Shown: positions 29,471 to 39,692, counted from the first letter of the stretch. The stretch: 64,000 nucleotides of DNA from Paenibacillus sp. OVF10 (GCA_022836915.1 CP094668.1:5456001-5520000), one strand, 5' to 3'. The notes: generated by a model from the letters alone, not told the origin. Translations and numbers: made by a program.

Positions 29471-30639
29471 TCATTCGGCTGTGTAACCCTTGGCCATGGC
29501 GATAAATAATCTCACGGCAGTCTGCATCGCGTCTTCATCAAAATCAAACATCGGATGATGATGCGGATAGATCGCATTTTTATCCGGGTTGCCTGCTCCA
29601 ACAAACATAAAGCACCCTGGCACCTTCTGCAGATAATACGCAAAATCTTCCGCTGGCATCAGCATGGGGGATGCTTGCACTCGTTCTGCCCCAAATAATT
29701 CTGTAGCTTCTCTGAAGAAACGCGCTGTCTCCTGTTCATCGTTCACCACAGGCGGATATCCCATAATATATTTCACTTGCGTCTCTGCCCCATAAGCTGC
29801 CCCTGTCTGGGCTACCATGGTAAGCACGCGCTCTTTCATCCCGTTTCGGGTCTCTTCATCAAACGTTCTTACCGTACCGCTCATTTTGCATTGCTCTGCA
29901 ATTACATTCTGAGCCGAGCCCGCCTGCATTGTACCAATGGTCAGCACTGCCGGTTGCAATGGATCAACCGAACGACTGACAACGGTCTGAAGCTGCATCA
30001 CAAGCGCAGAACCCGCTATGAGACTATCTATCGTGGATTGTGGCATCCCGCCATGTCCACCTTTGCCTTTGATCTCAATGTAAAAATCGTCCGCCGCAGC
30101 CATCATCGGTCCTGCTTTGCTGGCAACAACACCTACAGGCAGCGGGGTCCACAGATGAATGCCATATATGACATCCACGCCTTCAAGCGCACCATCCGCA
30201 ATGACCTGGACTGCACCGCCCGGAAGCAGCTCTTCTGCTGGCTGGAACAAAAGCGAATCTCGCCTTGGATCTCCTGCTTGTGACGGCTGAAATACAATGC
30301 CGTACCGAGCAAGATTGAGATATGACCATCGTGGCCACATGCATGCATCGCTCCTGCTTGTTGTGATGCATACTCGATATTCTTCTCATCCTGAATTGGA
30401 AGTGCGTCCATATCAGCTCGCAGCATGACGACAGGACCCGGCTTGTCCCCACGAAGGGTACCGATGACCCCGTGACCACCAACATGACGCCTCACTTCCA
30501 CGCCAAAACTCTCCAACATATCCGCTACAAAAGAGGATGTCTTCTCCTCATGAAAGGAAACCTCTGGATTGCGATGAAGGTGACGCCGCCATTCCACCAT
30601 GTGGATCTGCAGATCTTCCCACCATATATTATTAGTCAT
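29471..30639 (-). CDS. M20-family amidohydrolase (one frameshift)
   Basis: Zinc-dependent peptidase/aminoacylase-like hydrolase of the amidohydrolase (N-acyl amino acid, IAA-amino acid hydrolase-like) group. Motifs: RRHLHRNPEVSFHEEKTS, VMLRADMDALPI, MHACGHDGH (metal ligand), then LFQPAEELLPGGA, dimerisation insert, and MPAEDFAYYLQKVPG near the end. The frame breaks in four A at 30250-30253; one restored base gives GEIRFLFQPAEE. Restored length 389 aa, typical. The start MTNNIWW is preceded by GGGTGGAGAG. Substrate unknown. Confidence 0.9.
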
Positions 30640-30849
30640 TTCTCTCCACCCTTTCAATCTTGAACGGGACTTATATCAAGCCCGAACCTTCCTCTTCAAA
30701 CCTATTGCTGTATATTGTAGCAGAATTGGAAGAAAACCGATACGAAACGCCTTCGGAAAGCTTGCACGGGAAGGGGAAACATACTATCATGAACTAGAGA
30801 AATACTCGAGAAATTATACTCGGAAGCTTATGAGGAGGATCAAACGCTT

Positions 30850-31197
30850 ATGATTTTTGAGAATACAGGCTTGGATGGCTTGAAGAGCGACTTGGCATAC
30901 CTGGATGAGAGCGCCGAGAAAGTCGGATTTGTCCGGTGGCAATGGGAATATTACCGTGCTACATATGACTACAAAATTGAAGATGAACAAACCAACTCAG
31001 AATACTTTGTACGCATTAATACCCGCGCTGTGGAAGGCAAATTGGAAAAACCGGATACCGTTCTTGCTGTGGAAGCAGTATACCTCGGCAAAGCCACTTT
31101 CCCTCACGGCCTGGATTATGACTCTTCCGTTCCGCAACCAGTCGTGAAGCTGGCAGCCCAAAAATTACAGCAGCTCAAAGAACTGCTGGAAGCATAG
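30850..31197 (+). CDS. yugN: YugN-like family protein
   Basis: Small (115 aa) Bacillales protein of unknown function. The sequence IFENTGLDGLKSDL, WQWEYYRATYDYKIED and VYLRVNTR-like strand pattern are family-typical. It is preceded by ATGAGGAGGATC and followed 14 bp later by ftsW, so they are probably cotranscribed. Confidence 0.85.
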   Translation: MIFENTGLDGLKSDLAYLDESAEKVGFVRWQWEYYRATYDYKIEDEQTNSEYFVRINTRAVEGKLEKPDTVLAVEAVYLGKATFPHGLDYDSSVPQPVVKLAAQKLQQLKELLEA

Positions 31198-31210
31198 GCT
31201 GGGCCAAACG

Positions 31211-32500
31211 ATGAAACAACAAACGGCCCAAACGAAAACGAAGAGAGGCACGCCGGATTTTCAACTGCTAATCCTCACTTTATTGTTGGTGGGCTTTGGA
31301 CTGGTGATGGTATTCAGCTCCAGTTCCAGCATTGCAATCGCAAGCGATAAATTTAACAATGATGCCCTTTACTTCACGAAAAAACAACTTATGTGGGCGA
31401 TTATCGGTCTATTTGGCATGTTTTTTGCCATGAATATCCGCTTCAACAAGTACAAAAAGCTCTATGCACCCTTTTTCCTGCTCACTACGGTCATGCTGGT
31501 GATTGTTTTGATCTCAGGTGCAGTATTGAACGGTGCACGAAGCTGGATTCACATTTTCGGTTTTAGTCTTCAGCCTGCAGAGTTCGCGAAAATTGCTATC
31601 ATTCTCTATCTCTCTGCTCTTATTACCAAAAAAGGTGAGAAATTCAGGGTTTTCAAGACAGGGTATTTTCCCGTCTTGTTCATCGTTGGATTCATCGCAG
31701 GACTGATTATGCTGCAACCAGACTTCGGTACCACCTTTATCCTGGTGTCCACCTGTGGTCTCTTGATCTATGCCGGTGGAGCCAGTATGAAACATATCCT
31801 GGGTTCCATTCTCCTGGTTGTACTCGGTGGGGCACTGGCGTTTGGAGCGAATTCTCTGTTTTCTTCCATGTCTCCTTCCGATACAACAACTGCTACAACA
31901 GCAGTCACTGCGGAGCAGAACTACAAGATCGGACGTATTCAAGCTTTCCTGAATCCATTATCCGATATTAATGGCGGAAGTCTTAACCTCTACCGTTCCC
32001 TTGTTGCCATTGGTGATGGCGGTATGACAGGTTCCGGGATTGGACAAGGTACGATGAAGCTGCACTATTTGCCAAATGCTTATAATGACTTTATTTTCTC
32101 CGTAATTGGGGAAGAACTTGGATTCATAGGAAGTGCATTATTCCTGCTTGTTTACCTGTACTTCATCTGGCGCGGAATTATTGTCTCTCTCCGCTGTCCC
32201 GATCCATTCGGAACATTGGTCGGCATAGGTATCATGGGACTGATTGCGATTCAAGCATTTATCAACATTGGTGGTGTAACTCAGACCATACCGGTGACGG
32301 GGGTCACGCTTCCGTTCATCAGTTATGGAGGCACCTCACTCTTTGTGATGATGGTTGCCATGGGCATTCTGCTCAGTATCTCACGCACCAACAATCTGGA
32401 CGTGATCAAGGAAGAGAAAACGAAGTCCGTGACTGTACAGACACAGACTCGTACCTCTCCTGCTCTTCGTTCACGGGAGTCCATCCGTCGGATTCGATAA
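31211..32500 (+). CDS. ftsW: SEDS-family peptidoglycan glycosyltransferase FtsW
   Basis: Polytopic SEDS protein (FtsW/RodA/SpoVE family) that polymerises glycan strands with a partner class B PBP. Features: about ten membrane segments, a large extracellular loop near residues 215-250 with Ser/Thr richness, and conserved GDGGMTGSGIGQGTMKLHYLP, NDFIFSVIGEELGFIG and PFISYGGTSLF. 429 aa. There is almost no ribosome site, and the gap to yugN is 14 bp, so translation coupling to yugN is plausible. FtsW versus SpoVE cannot be settled from this sequence alone. Confidence 0.88.
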   Translation: MKQQTAQTKTKRGTPDFQLLILTLLLVGFGLVMVFSSSSSIAIASDKFNNDALYFTKKQLMWAIIGLFGMFFAMNIRFNKYKKLYAPFFLLTTVMLVIVLISGAVLNGARSWIHIFGFSLQPAEFAKIAIILYLSALITKKGEKFRVFKTGYFPVLFIVGFIAGLIMLQPDFGTTFILVSTCGLLIYAGGASMKHILGSILLVVLGGALAFGANSLFSSMSPSDTTTATTAVTAEQNYKIGRIQAFLNPLSDINGGSLNLYRSLVAIGDGGMTGSGIGQGTMKLHYLPNAYNDFIFSVIGEELGFIGSALFLLVYLYFIWRGIIVSLRCPDPFGTLVGIGIMGLIAIQAFINIGGVTQTIPVTGVTLPFISYGGTSLFVMMVAMGILLSISRTNNLDVIKEEKTKSVTVQTQTRTSPALRSRESIRRIR

Positions 32501-32511
32501 AGAACAACACA

Positions 32512-32548
32512 AAAAAGGCTGTGCACCTAATGGATGCGCAGCCTTTTT
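32512..32548 (+). terminator. Terminator of ftsW
   Basis: Fourteen-bp stem AAAAAGGCTGTGCA/TGCGCAGCCTTTTT with a single wobble and a T run. Confidence 0.9.
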
Positions 32549-32628
32549 CTGTGTACTCGGTACTATTCTGTCTATCAAGATGAAGAACAGGTCAATATGG
32601 CTCTGTCCTCCATTACGGATTGCGATTT

Positions 32629-32991
32629 CTACAGATCGTCGCCTTTGAAAGATACGCCTTCTACCTTTACATTGACTTCAACCACGCGTAATCCGGTCAT
32701 GGTCTCTACCGCTTCTCTTACATTCTGCTGAAGCATACGGGAAACTTCATGAATCGGGGTTTCGTACAGGACGATGATGCGCAGGTCAATGGCTGCTTCC
32801 AGCTGGCCGACCTCAACGCTCACGCCTTTCTGTACGTTTTTACCGCTGAGTCGCTTCGCCCAGCCCTCTGACAAACCTCCAGACATTGCGGCAATTCCGG
32901 GTGTTTCCATTGCAGCCATTCCGGCAATTTTTGCAACCACGTCATCGGCAATCCGGATGTTTCCGCTCTCCAGTTGAAGTTGTTCTGCCAT
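32629..32991 (-). CDS. Asp23/Gls24 family envelope stress-response protein
   Basis: Member of the Asp23 family (amphitropic, membrane-associated stress proteins). The 120-aa sequence begins MAEQLQLESGNIRIADDVVAKIAGMA, followed by VKKGVSVE-like and VEAAIDLRIIVLYETPIHEVSRMLQ and VEVNVKVEGVSF. SD GGAGGATG precedes it. It is convergent with ftsW. Confidence 0.9.
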   Translation of the reverse strand: MAEQLQLESGNIRIADDVVAKIAGMAAMETPGIAAMSGGLSEGWAKRLSGKNVQKGVSVEVGQLEAAIDLRIIVLYETPIHEVSRMLQQNVREAVETMTGLRVVEVNVKVEGVSFKGDDL

Positions 32992-33174
32992 GCCACATCC
33001 TCCTTCACTTCGTTACTCGTATTTTAAATCCTTTCCACCCCAAAAAGCAAATTAAACTCAAAAAGATGCGTTTACAACCTACCACCATTTGGTTATATTG
33101 AAATATGAAAATAATCTCATAAGCGATTTACAGTGTAATTTAAAACAAAATAATTTATAACCGAGGTGTTTGTT

Positions 33175-34244
33175 GTGAGAAACCGGATTTCATCCATTTT
33201 GCTGATTGCTTTCTTTGCACTCAGTGCCATCGCCCACTACTTGAAATGGGATTCGATTCTACAGTTCGTGATATCAGCCATTTCGGTTATTTTTGTGGCC
33301 GGTTTTTTAGGCAAAGCCACCGAAAATGTGGCCCACTACGCCGGACAGCGGCTGGGTGGATTCTTGAATGCAACCTTCGGCAATGCAGCCGAATTGATCA
33401 TCGCCATTTTCCTCGTGAAAGAGGGACTGTTCGACATGGTCAAAGCAAGTCTGACAGGTTCCATTATCGGAAATCTGCTGTTAGTGCTTGGGTTAAGTAT
33501 TTTTGCCGGAGGACTCAAGTTCAAAATTCAGAATTATAATGTCTCACTTGCAGGTCTGAATGGTTCCCTGATGATTGTTGCCATCATTGCCCTGTTTATC
33601 CCGGCAGTCTTTCTTAATACACATTCCATTACACAGAAAGACACGAATACCCTTAGTCTCATTGTAGCCGGATTGCTCATTCTCGCGTATATTGCTTGGT
33701 TGCTATTCTCCATGGTGACGCATAAGAACTACCTTGCAGACGTTACTGAGGATCGCGATGAAGAGCTACCCCACGAGCATGCTCCGGCATGGTCCAAGAA
33801 AAATCTATTCTCTACCTGGTGCTCGCAACGGTCATGGTTGCCTTTGTCAGTGAATGGCTGGTGGGCACGCTCGAAGTCTTCACTTCGGAATTTGGACTTA
33901 GCGAGCTGTTTGTCGGTGCATTCCTTGTGGCCATCATCGGTAATGCGGCCGAACACAGTGCAGCCATCATGCTTGCCATGAAAAATAAAATCGGAGCAGC
34001 CGTCGAGATTGCGGTTGGCAGCAGCCTGCAGATCGCGCTCTTCGTCGCTCCTGTTCTGATTTTTGTCAGCTACTTCACAGGCAGAACCATGGATATCGTA
34101 TTCACAACGATTGAACTGGTCGCCATCGGCGTATCCGTATTTATTGCAAAGTCCATTACCCAAGATGGTTCAACGAATTGGTACGAAGGTTTACTCCTGC
34201 TCGTGGTATATATCATACTCGGTGTATCCTTCTTCTTGGTGTAA
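33175..34244 (+). CDS. cax: Calcium/cation:proton antiporter, CaCA family (one frameshift)
   Basis: Integral membrane cation/H+ exchanger of the CAX branch. Each half of the protein carries the CaCA alpha motif: GGFLNATFGNAAELIIAIF in the first and VGAFLVAIIGNAAEHSAAI in the second. The frame breaks in five A at 33799-33803; one added base gives APAWSKKKSILYLVLATVMV. Restored length 356 aa, eleven predicted helices. The start GTG at 33175 is chosen because GAGGTG lies 6 bp ahead; GTG at 33166 overlaps that site. Ca2+ is the likely ion by family. Confidence 0.9.
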
Positions 34245-34261
34245 CCAGGCCCTCACCAAGC

Positions 34262-34452
34262 TATATAAGTTGAACTAAAGAATATTTACACTGGACACTC
34301 CGATAACAGAACAACCTTCCGATCGCTGTTATCCCCAGATTTTTTGATTCCTTTTATAAAGGGTTAAATCCGGGGATAAAGGCGAACGCTCCGCTTCTTC
34401 AGGTTATTTCTGTCCTCTCCGTTTTGTGTAAATGTTTAGTTTAATTTATATA
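34262..34452. repeat. MITE-like element with imperfect terminal inverted repeats
   Basis: The 358-bp gap between the antiporter and ylaN has no gene. Its first 191 bp begin TATATAAGTTGAACTAAAG and end in the reverse complement of TATATAAATTAAACTAAAC, with further match (ATTTACAC) after a 3-base offset, so the ends are inverted repeats of about 27-30 bp with 3 mismatches in the first 19. Inside are GATAACAG/CTGTTATC (34302-34309 with 34326-34333) and TTATCCCC/GGGGATAA (34329-34336 with 34372-34379), which share bases and so cannot form together. There is no ORF. Confidence 0.6.
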
Positions 34453-34455
34453 ACA

Positions 34456-34494
34456 AAAGAGGCAGCCCGAATTTACCTTCGGTGCTGTCTCTTT
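34456..34494. terminator. Hairpin terminator in the cax/ylaN gap
   Basis: Eleven-bp stem AAAGAGGCAGC/GCTGTCTCTTT with one wobble, T-rich flanks. It may terminate the antiporter transcript from the + strand. Confidence 0.6.
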
Positions 34495-34550
34495 GCTTGT
34501 ATACGCCTTCCGGCTGGCTTGCATCCCCATCCCGTTCAGACGCACAAAAA

Positions 34551-34577
34551 AAGCATGCATAAACGCCTGCATGCCTT
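34551..34577 (-). terminator. Terminator of ylaN
   Basis: GCATGCA/TGCATGC stem with a T run on the minus strand, about 25 bp after the ylaN stop. Confidence 0.8.
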
Positions 34578-34602
34578 CTATTCTGACCCGCGCATCTGCA
34601 GG

Positions 34603-34896
34603 CTATTGCTCATTCTTCTTGTTCAAGGCTTCATATAGAATTGCCAAATTCCGCTCAAGCGCGCTAACCAGCTGCTTACCTGCACCTTCTGGAAGGAGCC
34701 CTGCACGAACAGCAAAATCAACTTCCTTGGAGAACCCATACATCTGTGTATCCAATACTTCCTCATAGAGAGGGCAGTAGCGGGTAGCCAGATTCTCCAT
34801 CTGTACTTCAATAAGCTTCTGTATTTTATCTGCATCTTCTTGAAGAAGACTGATCGCTTTCAAATTCAGCTGGTCCTGCAGATCAGATGAAGTCAT
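34603..34896 (-). CDS. ylaN: YlaN family protein (DUF1507)
   Basis: Small essential-in-some-species Firmicute protein, reported in recent work as an Fe(II)-dependent binder of Fur that relieves iron repression. The 97-aa sequence (LNLKAISLLQEDADKI, YCPLYEEVLDTQMYGFSKEVDFAVR) matches the family. Its promoter (34947-34975) and terminator are both visible, so it is a single-gene unit. Confidence 0.9.
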   Translation of the reverse strand: MTSSDLQDQLNLKAISLLQEDADKIQKLIEVQMENLATRYCPLYEEVLDTQMYGFSKEVDFAVRAGLLPEGAGKQLVSALERNLAILYEALNKKNEQ

Positions 34897-34946
34897 GCAT
34901 TTTTCCCCCTATGTCCCAAAAATCGCGTAAAGACGTTCTACCTCTA

Positions 34947-34975
34947 ATATTAGACGAAATGAAGAGCTAATACAA
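34947..34975 (-). promoter_or_regulatory. SigA-type promoter of ylaN
   Basis: On the minus strand TTGTAT (34975-34970), 17-bp spacer, TAATAT (34952-34947); start codon about 50 bp downstream. GGGGGA serves as ribosome site. Confidence 0.72.
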
Positions 34976-35080
34976 GAACCTGACCAAAATAAGCCCGCAA
35001 AGTTAAGCCTTCTGTTGAAGCATAATCCACCTGTTCCAGTCACGTCCAGACGAGTATTCAGATCATTCCATGCCAAAAAA

Positions 35081-35106
35081 CACCCCTGCCTAAAAAGGCA
35101 GAGGTG
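35081..35106 (-). terminator. Terminator of the HPr-like gene
   Basis: Ten-bp stem CACCCCTGCC/GGCAGAGGTG with one mismatch and six T on the minus strand. Confidence 0.8.
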
Positions 35107-35120
35107 CTTCTTGAGAGCTA

Positions 35121-35366
35121 TTACTCAGATGCGATGCTTACATTCAGTCCATGCTTGGCAAATACTTCTGACATGGCTGCTTTCGCTTCAACTGCATCTG
35201 GACCATGAACATGTAGTTCATAGCTGTGCGTGCTGATCAGCGTTGTAAACAATCCGAGAATACTTTTCACATCGATATACTTGTTCTCCGAATGAAGCAC
35301 GATTGAAGAAGTAAACTTGCCTGCTGTTTGAGCAATTTCCACTACAGCCGCGTTATTACTCGACAT
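35121..35366 (-). CDS. HPr-family protein lacking the phosphorylatable histidine
   Basis: An 81-aa HPr-like fold. The conserved regulatory serine stretch is present as VKSILGL (S35, equivalent to HPr Ser46), as is the QTAGKF helix. The start is right after GGAGGGATTCCT, so the N-terminal strand and the GLHARPA segment are missing; aligned on QTA, the His15 position is N4. It therefore cannot accept phosphate from EI as HPr does, but might be a HPr kinase substrate like Crh. NCBI-style naming as HPr family phosphocarrier would be misleading. Own terminator; no PTS gene adjacent. Confidence 0.82.
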   Translation of the reverse strand: MSSNNAAVVEIAQTAGKFTSSIVLHSENKYIDVKSILGLFTTLISTHSYELHVHGPDAVEAKAAMSEVFAKHGLNVSIASE

Positions 35367-35462
35367 AGGAATCCCTCCGTCTTTTTACTATTGGTATCAT
35401 CTATTAATTACCACTACATGATACCGTGAATCCGCTTTCCTAGCAACAGCAAAATCCTGTTC

Positions 35463-36578
35463 CTATTTCAAACGGTCCGGATTCAGGCATTCCAGCTCAG
35501 GAATCACAAAAATACCGTCTTTACGAATCAGCACATCGTCAAAATAAATCTCTCCGCCGCCATAATCCGGACGCTGAATCAACACCAGATCCCAGTGGAT
35601 GGACGAGCGGTTGCCGTTGTCTGTTTCTTCGTATGCCTGACCTGGTGTAAAGTGCAAGCTGCCTGCGATTTTTTCATCGAACAGAATATCTTTCATCGGA
35701 TGCAGAATATGCGGGTTGAACCCAATCGCGAATTCACCGATATGACGAGCACCCTCATCCGAATTCAGGATTTCATTCAAACGCTCTGTATCATTGCTTG
35801 TTGCTTCAATGATTTTACCATTCTCGAACGTAAACTTGATATTCTCAAAAGTCACTCCGTTATACAGCGTTGGTGTGTTATAACTAATCGTTCCGTTCAC
35901 GGAGTTACGCACAGGGGCACTGTACACTTCGCCATCCGGAATATTCTTTTGCCCGGAACATTTCTCTGCACCGATATCTTTAATGGAGAAGCTCAGCTCT
36001 GTTCCTGGTCCCGTGATACGAACTTTGTCTGTCCGCTTCATCAGGTTAGCGAGCGAGTCCTGCGCTTTGTCCATTTTGGCGTAATCCAGGTTACATACGT
36101 CGAAGTAGAAATCTTCAAACGCTTCTGTACTCGTGTTGGCGAGTTGCGCCATACTTGCGTTAGGGTAACGAAGTACAACCCATTTTGTATGTTTGACACG
36201 TTGTTCACTATGTACCGGGTGGGAGTACAATGAATTGTACATTTTCATTTTTTCTTCCGGCACATCGGACAGATCATTCACATTTTCTCCCGCACGAATA
36301 CCGATATAACAATCCATCTGTTTCATCCGGTTCAGATCAATCTCTGCCCATGTTTTCATCATTTCTTCTGTGGCATTTTTCAGCATCGCACGCTGTACGG
36401 TTTTATCAGTCAACTGTACAAAGACGTTACCACCTTTTTTGCCTACCTCTTCAATAATGGCGTTAATCAGATCACGTTCCGATCCAATCATCTCAACCAA
36501 TACATTTTCACCAGGCTGTACATCTACTGAATAGCCCACCAGGTTTGCTGCAAGCTTTTGAATTCTTGGGTCTTTCAT
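35463..36578 (-). CDS. M29-family aminopeptidase (AmpS/thermophilic type)
   Basis: Metal-dependent (Co2+/Zn2+) exopeptidase. The C-terminal half has the metal and catalytic residues in family context: DGEVYSAP, IGEFAIGFNP, a DEKIAGSLHFT histidine, the tyrosine in GQAYEETDN, and SSIHWDLVL. Length is 371 aa, slightly short of the 410-residue members. A single gene, SD AGGAGG upstream. Confidence 0.92.
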   Translation of the reverse strand: MKDPRIQKLAANLVGYSVDVQPGENVLVEMIGSERDLINAIIEEVGKKGGNVFVQLTDKTVQRAMLKNATEEMMKTWAEIDLNRMKQMDCYIGIRAGENVNDLSDVPEEKMKMYNSLYSHPVHSEQRVKHTKWVVLRYPNASMAQLANTSTEAFEDFYFDVCNLDYAKMDKAQDSLANLMKRTDKVRITGPGTELSFSIKDIGAEKCSGQKNIPDGEVYSAPVRNSVNGTISYNTPTLYNGVTFENIKFTFENGKIIEATSNDTERLNEILNSDEGARHIGEFAIGFNPHILHPMKDILFDEKIAGSLHFTPGQAYEETDNGNRSSIHWDLVLIQRPDYGGGEIYFDDVLIRKDGIFVIPELECLNPDRLK

Positions 36579-36689
36579 CTTGGTAAAATCCTCCTGTCAT
36601 CTGCCATACTTAAATTGAACAACGGTAAATTACGATACTATTGTAGCACGCGAACAGTCATCCCGTCAGCAGGCAGTCCCTCACTTCGT

Positions 36690-37547
36690 TTATTGATATG
36701 ACTTGAAGTTTACATCGGTGACAAGGGCTTCTTTGTTACTTTTACGGTTGTTGTCCGTGTAACTCATCTGACTTTCAGAGGATAAGCGAAGAGGCAGACT
36801 GCTCTTCCGATCTACCGTGAGATGATATACCGTCTGCACGCTCGCTTGTTTCATCATCTGTTGCATCGTTGTTTCACCCTGTTTCCAAACTTTCTCCAGA
36901 TCCTTCTCAAGCTTCTCCTTACGCGCCCCTTTCACCGTAGCTGCCTTATGCATATATTCTGCCCGAATGGCGTTCATCTCGTCGTTTAGCTGGGCTACAG
37001 CCCATGATTTGGCGTCTTCCGGTGCAAGTTCAATCCGTAATGTTCTGGTTCGACGACCATCCCCATACTCGGATTGAATAGTTTTGTTCATCTTATCGAT
37101 CTTCTCCATTTGGGCAATTGGATTAAAACGAGAAAGAGACCCTCGCAGCGGCTCATGCTGCGCGGACAATGCCATCCATTGCCCTTGTTTCCGCTCGAAA
37201 GAGGCGCTAAACCCACTGGGCTGTCCATTATTTTTTACGGCAGTTGTTTGAATGCCTGTGCCCACAGCGGTCACTTCTCCAGGTAATCGGGTCTGAAGGG
37301 TCAGACGATCATGATTCTCCAGCTTGCCTTCAAATTTGAACTGATTCTCGAACAGCCCGCTGTTCTCCCGTCGAAGCCCTGCCTCTCCTTCAAAACTCAA
37401 TTTTTCTTTTCCCGCTATCCCCGATAAAGCCAGGGAAAAAACCTCTTCGGGCGTTCGATCTCGCTGGATGAATCCACAACCCGGAACACCAATAATCACG
37501 ATGCTCACAAATAACCACAATGTACGTACCGAATGGCGGTTAAGCAT
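36690..37547 (-). CDS. Predicted lipoprotein of unknown function
   Basis: The start MLNRHSVRTLW is chosen because GGAAGGGTGAAG lies upstream. Signal peptide with lipobox IGVPGC (lipidated Cys about residue 24) directs it to the outer membrane leaflet. The mature part resembles the LolA-like/outer lipoprotein sorting fold in being beta-rich (FEGEAGLRR, KFEGKLENHD), with a coiled-coil helical section rich in KLEKDLEKVWKQ near residues 195-230. No enzymatic motif is visible. No domain name can be assigned with confidence. Confidence 0.85.
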   Translation of the reverse strand: MLNRHSVRTLWLFVSIVIIGVPGCGFIQRDRTPEEVFSLALSGIAGKEKLSFEGEAGLRRENSGLFENQFKFEGKLENHDRLTLQTRLPGEVTAVGTGIQTTAVKNNGQPSGFSASFERKQGQWMALSAQHEPLRGSLSRFNPIAQMEKIDKMNKTIQSEYGDGRRTRTLRIELAPEDAKSWAVAQLNDEMNAIRAEYMHKAATVKGARKEKLEKDLEKVWKQGETTMQQMMKQASVQTVYHLTVDRKSSLPLRLSSESQMSYTDNNRKSNKEALVTDVNFKSYQ

Positions 37548-37676
37548 ATCTATCTTCACCCTTCCATGAACTTTCTCCATAGATTGCCCCGCCCGTATAC
37601 GCTTATACTTCCTTCTATACACAACTTGATCTCCGACGAAAAAAGAGAACGACTCCGCAATTGGAATTGTTCTCTC

Positions 37677-39667
37677 TTAACGCGTTACATCCTGTTCCTC
37701 TACAACGATTCTGTTCCGACCACCATTCTTCGCGCTGTACAAAGCCATATCAGCCCGATAAAACAAGGACTCTACACTGACCTTTTCATCCATCCAATTC
37801 CACTCTGCGATGCCACTGGATACTGTGACGAGCGGTCTGGTCTCTTCTGCAACTCTCTTTCGAATCACTTCCGCATAGTCCAGCGCCTGCCTTACACTCA
37901 CCTGTGGCATGTAGATCGCCAGTTCTTCTCCACCCCATCTGGCGCAGACATCTTCCGGGCGAACAGAGCTGGTGACGATCTCACTCACTTGTTTCAATAC
38001 TTGATCCCCGTCTGGTGTCCGAATGTATCATTCACCTGTTTGAACTGATCAATATCCACCACAATGAGGGAGCCACAGAATTCATGAGCCTGTCGCTCGT
38101 GGATAACACTATCCAGATAATGCCTTACGTACAGACCTGTCAACATATCCAGATTAGCCAAGCGCCGAACCTCGGCATGCAGTGTGGCATTCGACAGGGC
38201 AAGCCCGATATGAATGGATAACATCTGCAAGAGCCGATAGTTATCATATGAAAAGTAGTGCTCTCTACTGTGTCCAAGCAAAATGGCACCCTTCACTTCA
38301 CCATTAACTCTGATCGGTGATGCAATCAGTGACATGGATCCCGTATCTTCCATGAAAAAGGAGGACACTTTATCATATTGCGCATAATTGACTATAATAA
38401 GCGGTTCCTCTGTTCGGTACACCAAGCCTGCGATACCGTAGTCTACAGAAAAGGATTGGTGAAAAACATCTTTCACGTTAGAAGACATGACTTCGAAGTC
38501 ATTGGTACTGTCATTGAGTTGAAGAATGCAACACGTTTCGGCCTGGAATATTTCCTTCAACTCTTGCTCGGATAGTTGATAAATCTCCGAAAGATGCAGG
38601 CTTTTGTTCAACCGCTGTGTAAGATCATTAATTAAACGAAGTTCCTGAATTAACATATTGGATTGTTCATGCAACTTGGCGTTCTCAAAGGCCGTTCCTG
38701 CAGTGTCTACCATCATCGTAATCAATTGCAAGTCCGATTCTTCCATAATCTCTTCATTCATTTCGATATGGAACACACCGTATATGCCTTGTTTGCCTTT
38801 CAGCGGAATCCCTACATCTACAATGCGGTTCTCTGCATCATGTGAGCGAGCAACGATCAGCTTACCTTCCATAAATGAACGCACACAAATATCTTCTCCT
38901 CGCTCGTGGACAAGCAACGGTTTAATCCGTGGATCAGAGTTGCTCTGATCCTGAGACATATACAATTTGATATAAGTCGCCGGGTACAAGTAGTCCATAC
39001 TGTCAAATACCTCATCCAATATAGCCTCGACATCCATTTTGTCATGCATTCGCTGAACAATCTGAAAGAGGATGGACCTCCGGTGTTCCTCACGGGCTGT
39101 TTGTTCATGAGCATGTAACAGGTCCGTCATAAATATGTATTCAAATCTTCGGTAAAAGCAGGTGCGATAATGCAATGCCTCAGATTGAACCACAGCTTCA
39201 GACGTTTCATATCCATTGGATTCATAGATCACAGCAGTGAATACGGCAAACATATCCTTGTTTGTTCTGGAGAATAAGGGATGTGTTATTATAAGATATT
39301 CTCCGTGTTCGCTTGTCCCTTTAAGGGACAGGACCTGTCTCTTATCCAAACATTCCAATACCAGCCTGCGTGCATTTACGCCCGGATCAGCTTCATGATC
39401 GCTATCGTATCCTATGCAATCACCTTCCGTGTTCCACACGCTGTAAAAGGTTGATGTTCTGGCCAGCCTTGAACCCACTCTGGAGTTCCAGTCACTGTAT
39501 GCCTGCTCTAGCAAGCTGCCCAAATATGAAAAATCAAAAGGTGTGATATCCATTTTTTGCATCCACAACACATGCTCTTCATGAGAACGAGGAGCGGCAA
39601 AAGATGCGGAATCGCCCGAACTTCGTGAATTCAAGCTGGCAGGTAAACTTCTTAGATGTTCTAACAT
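37677..39667 (-). CDS. GAF-GGDEF diguanylate cyclase (one frameshift)
   Basis: Cytoplasmic c-di-GMP synthase candidate. After a divergent N-terminal sensor region (1-200), there are two GAF-like segments (about 205-480). The C-terminal GGDEF domain starts at ANLDMLTGLYVRHY and has an intact active motif RWGGEELAIYMP. The frame breaks in four C at 38006-38009; one restored base gives FGHQTGDQVLKQVSEI. Restored length 663 aa. The start MLEHLRSLP at 39667 is preceded by AAAGGAG. Its 5' region holds two perfect inverted repeats (see findings). The gene is divergent from rpsD. Confidence 0.88.
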
Positions 39668-39692
39668 GTCAGGCGCTCCTTTGCACCGTTTT

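Noticed and set aside
37643..37676. Possible terminator after the GGDEF gene
   Set aside because: The stem AGAGAAC/GTTCTCT overlaps the stop codon and is short; evidence was too weak to list it.
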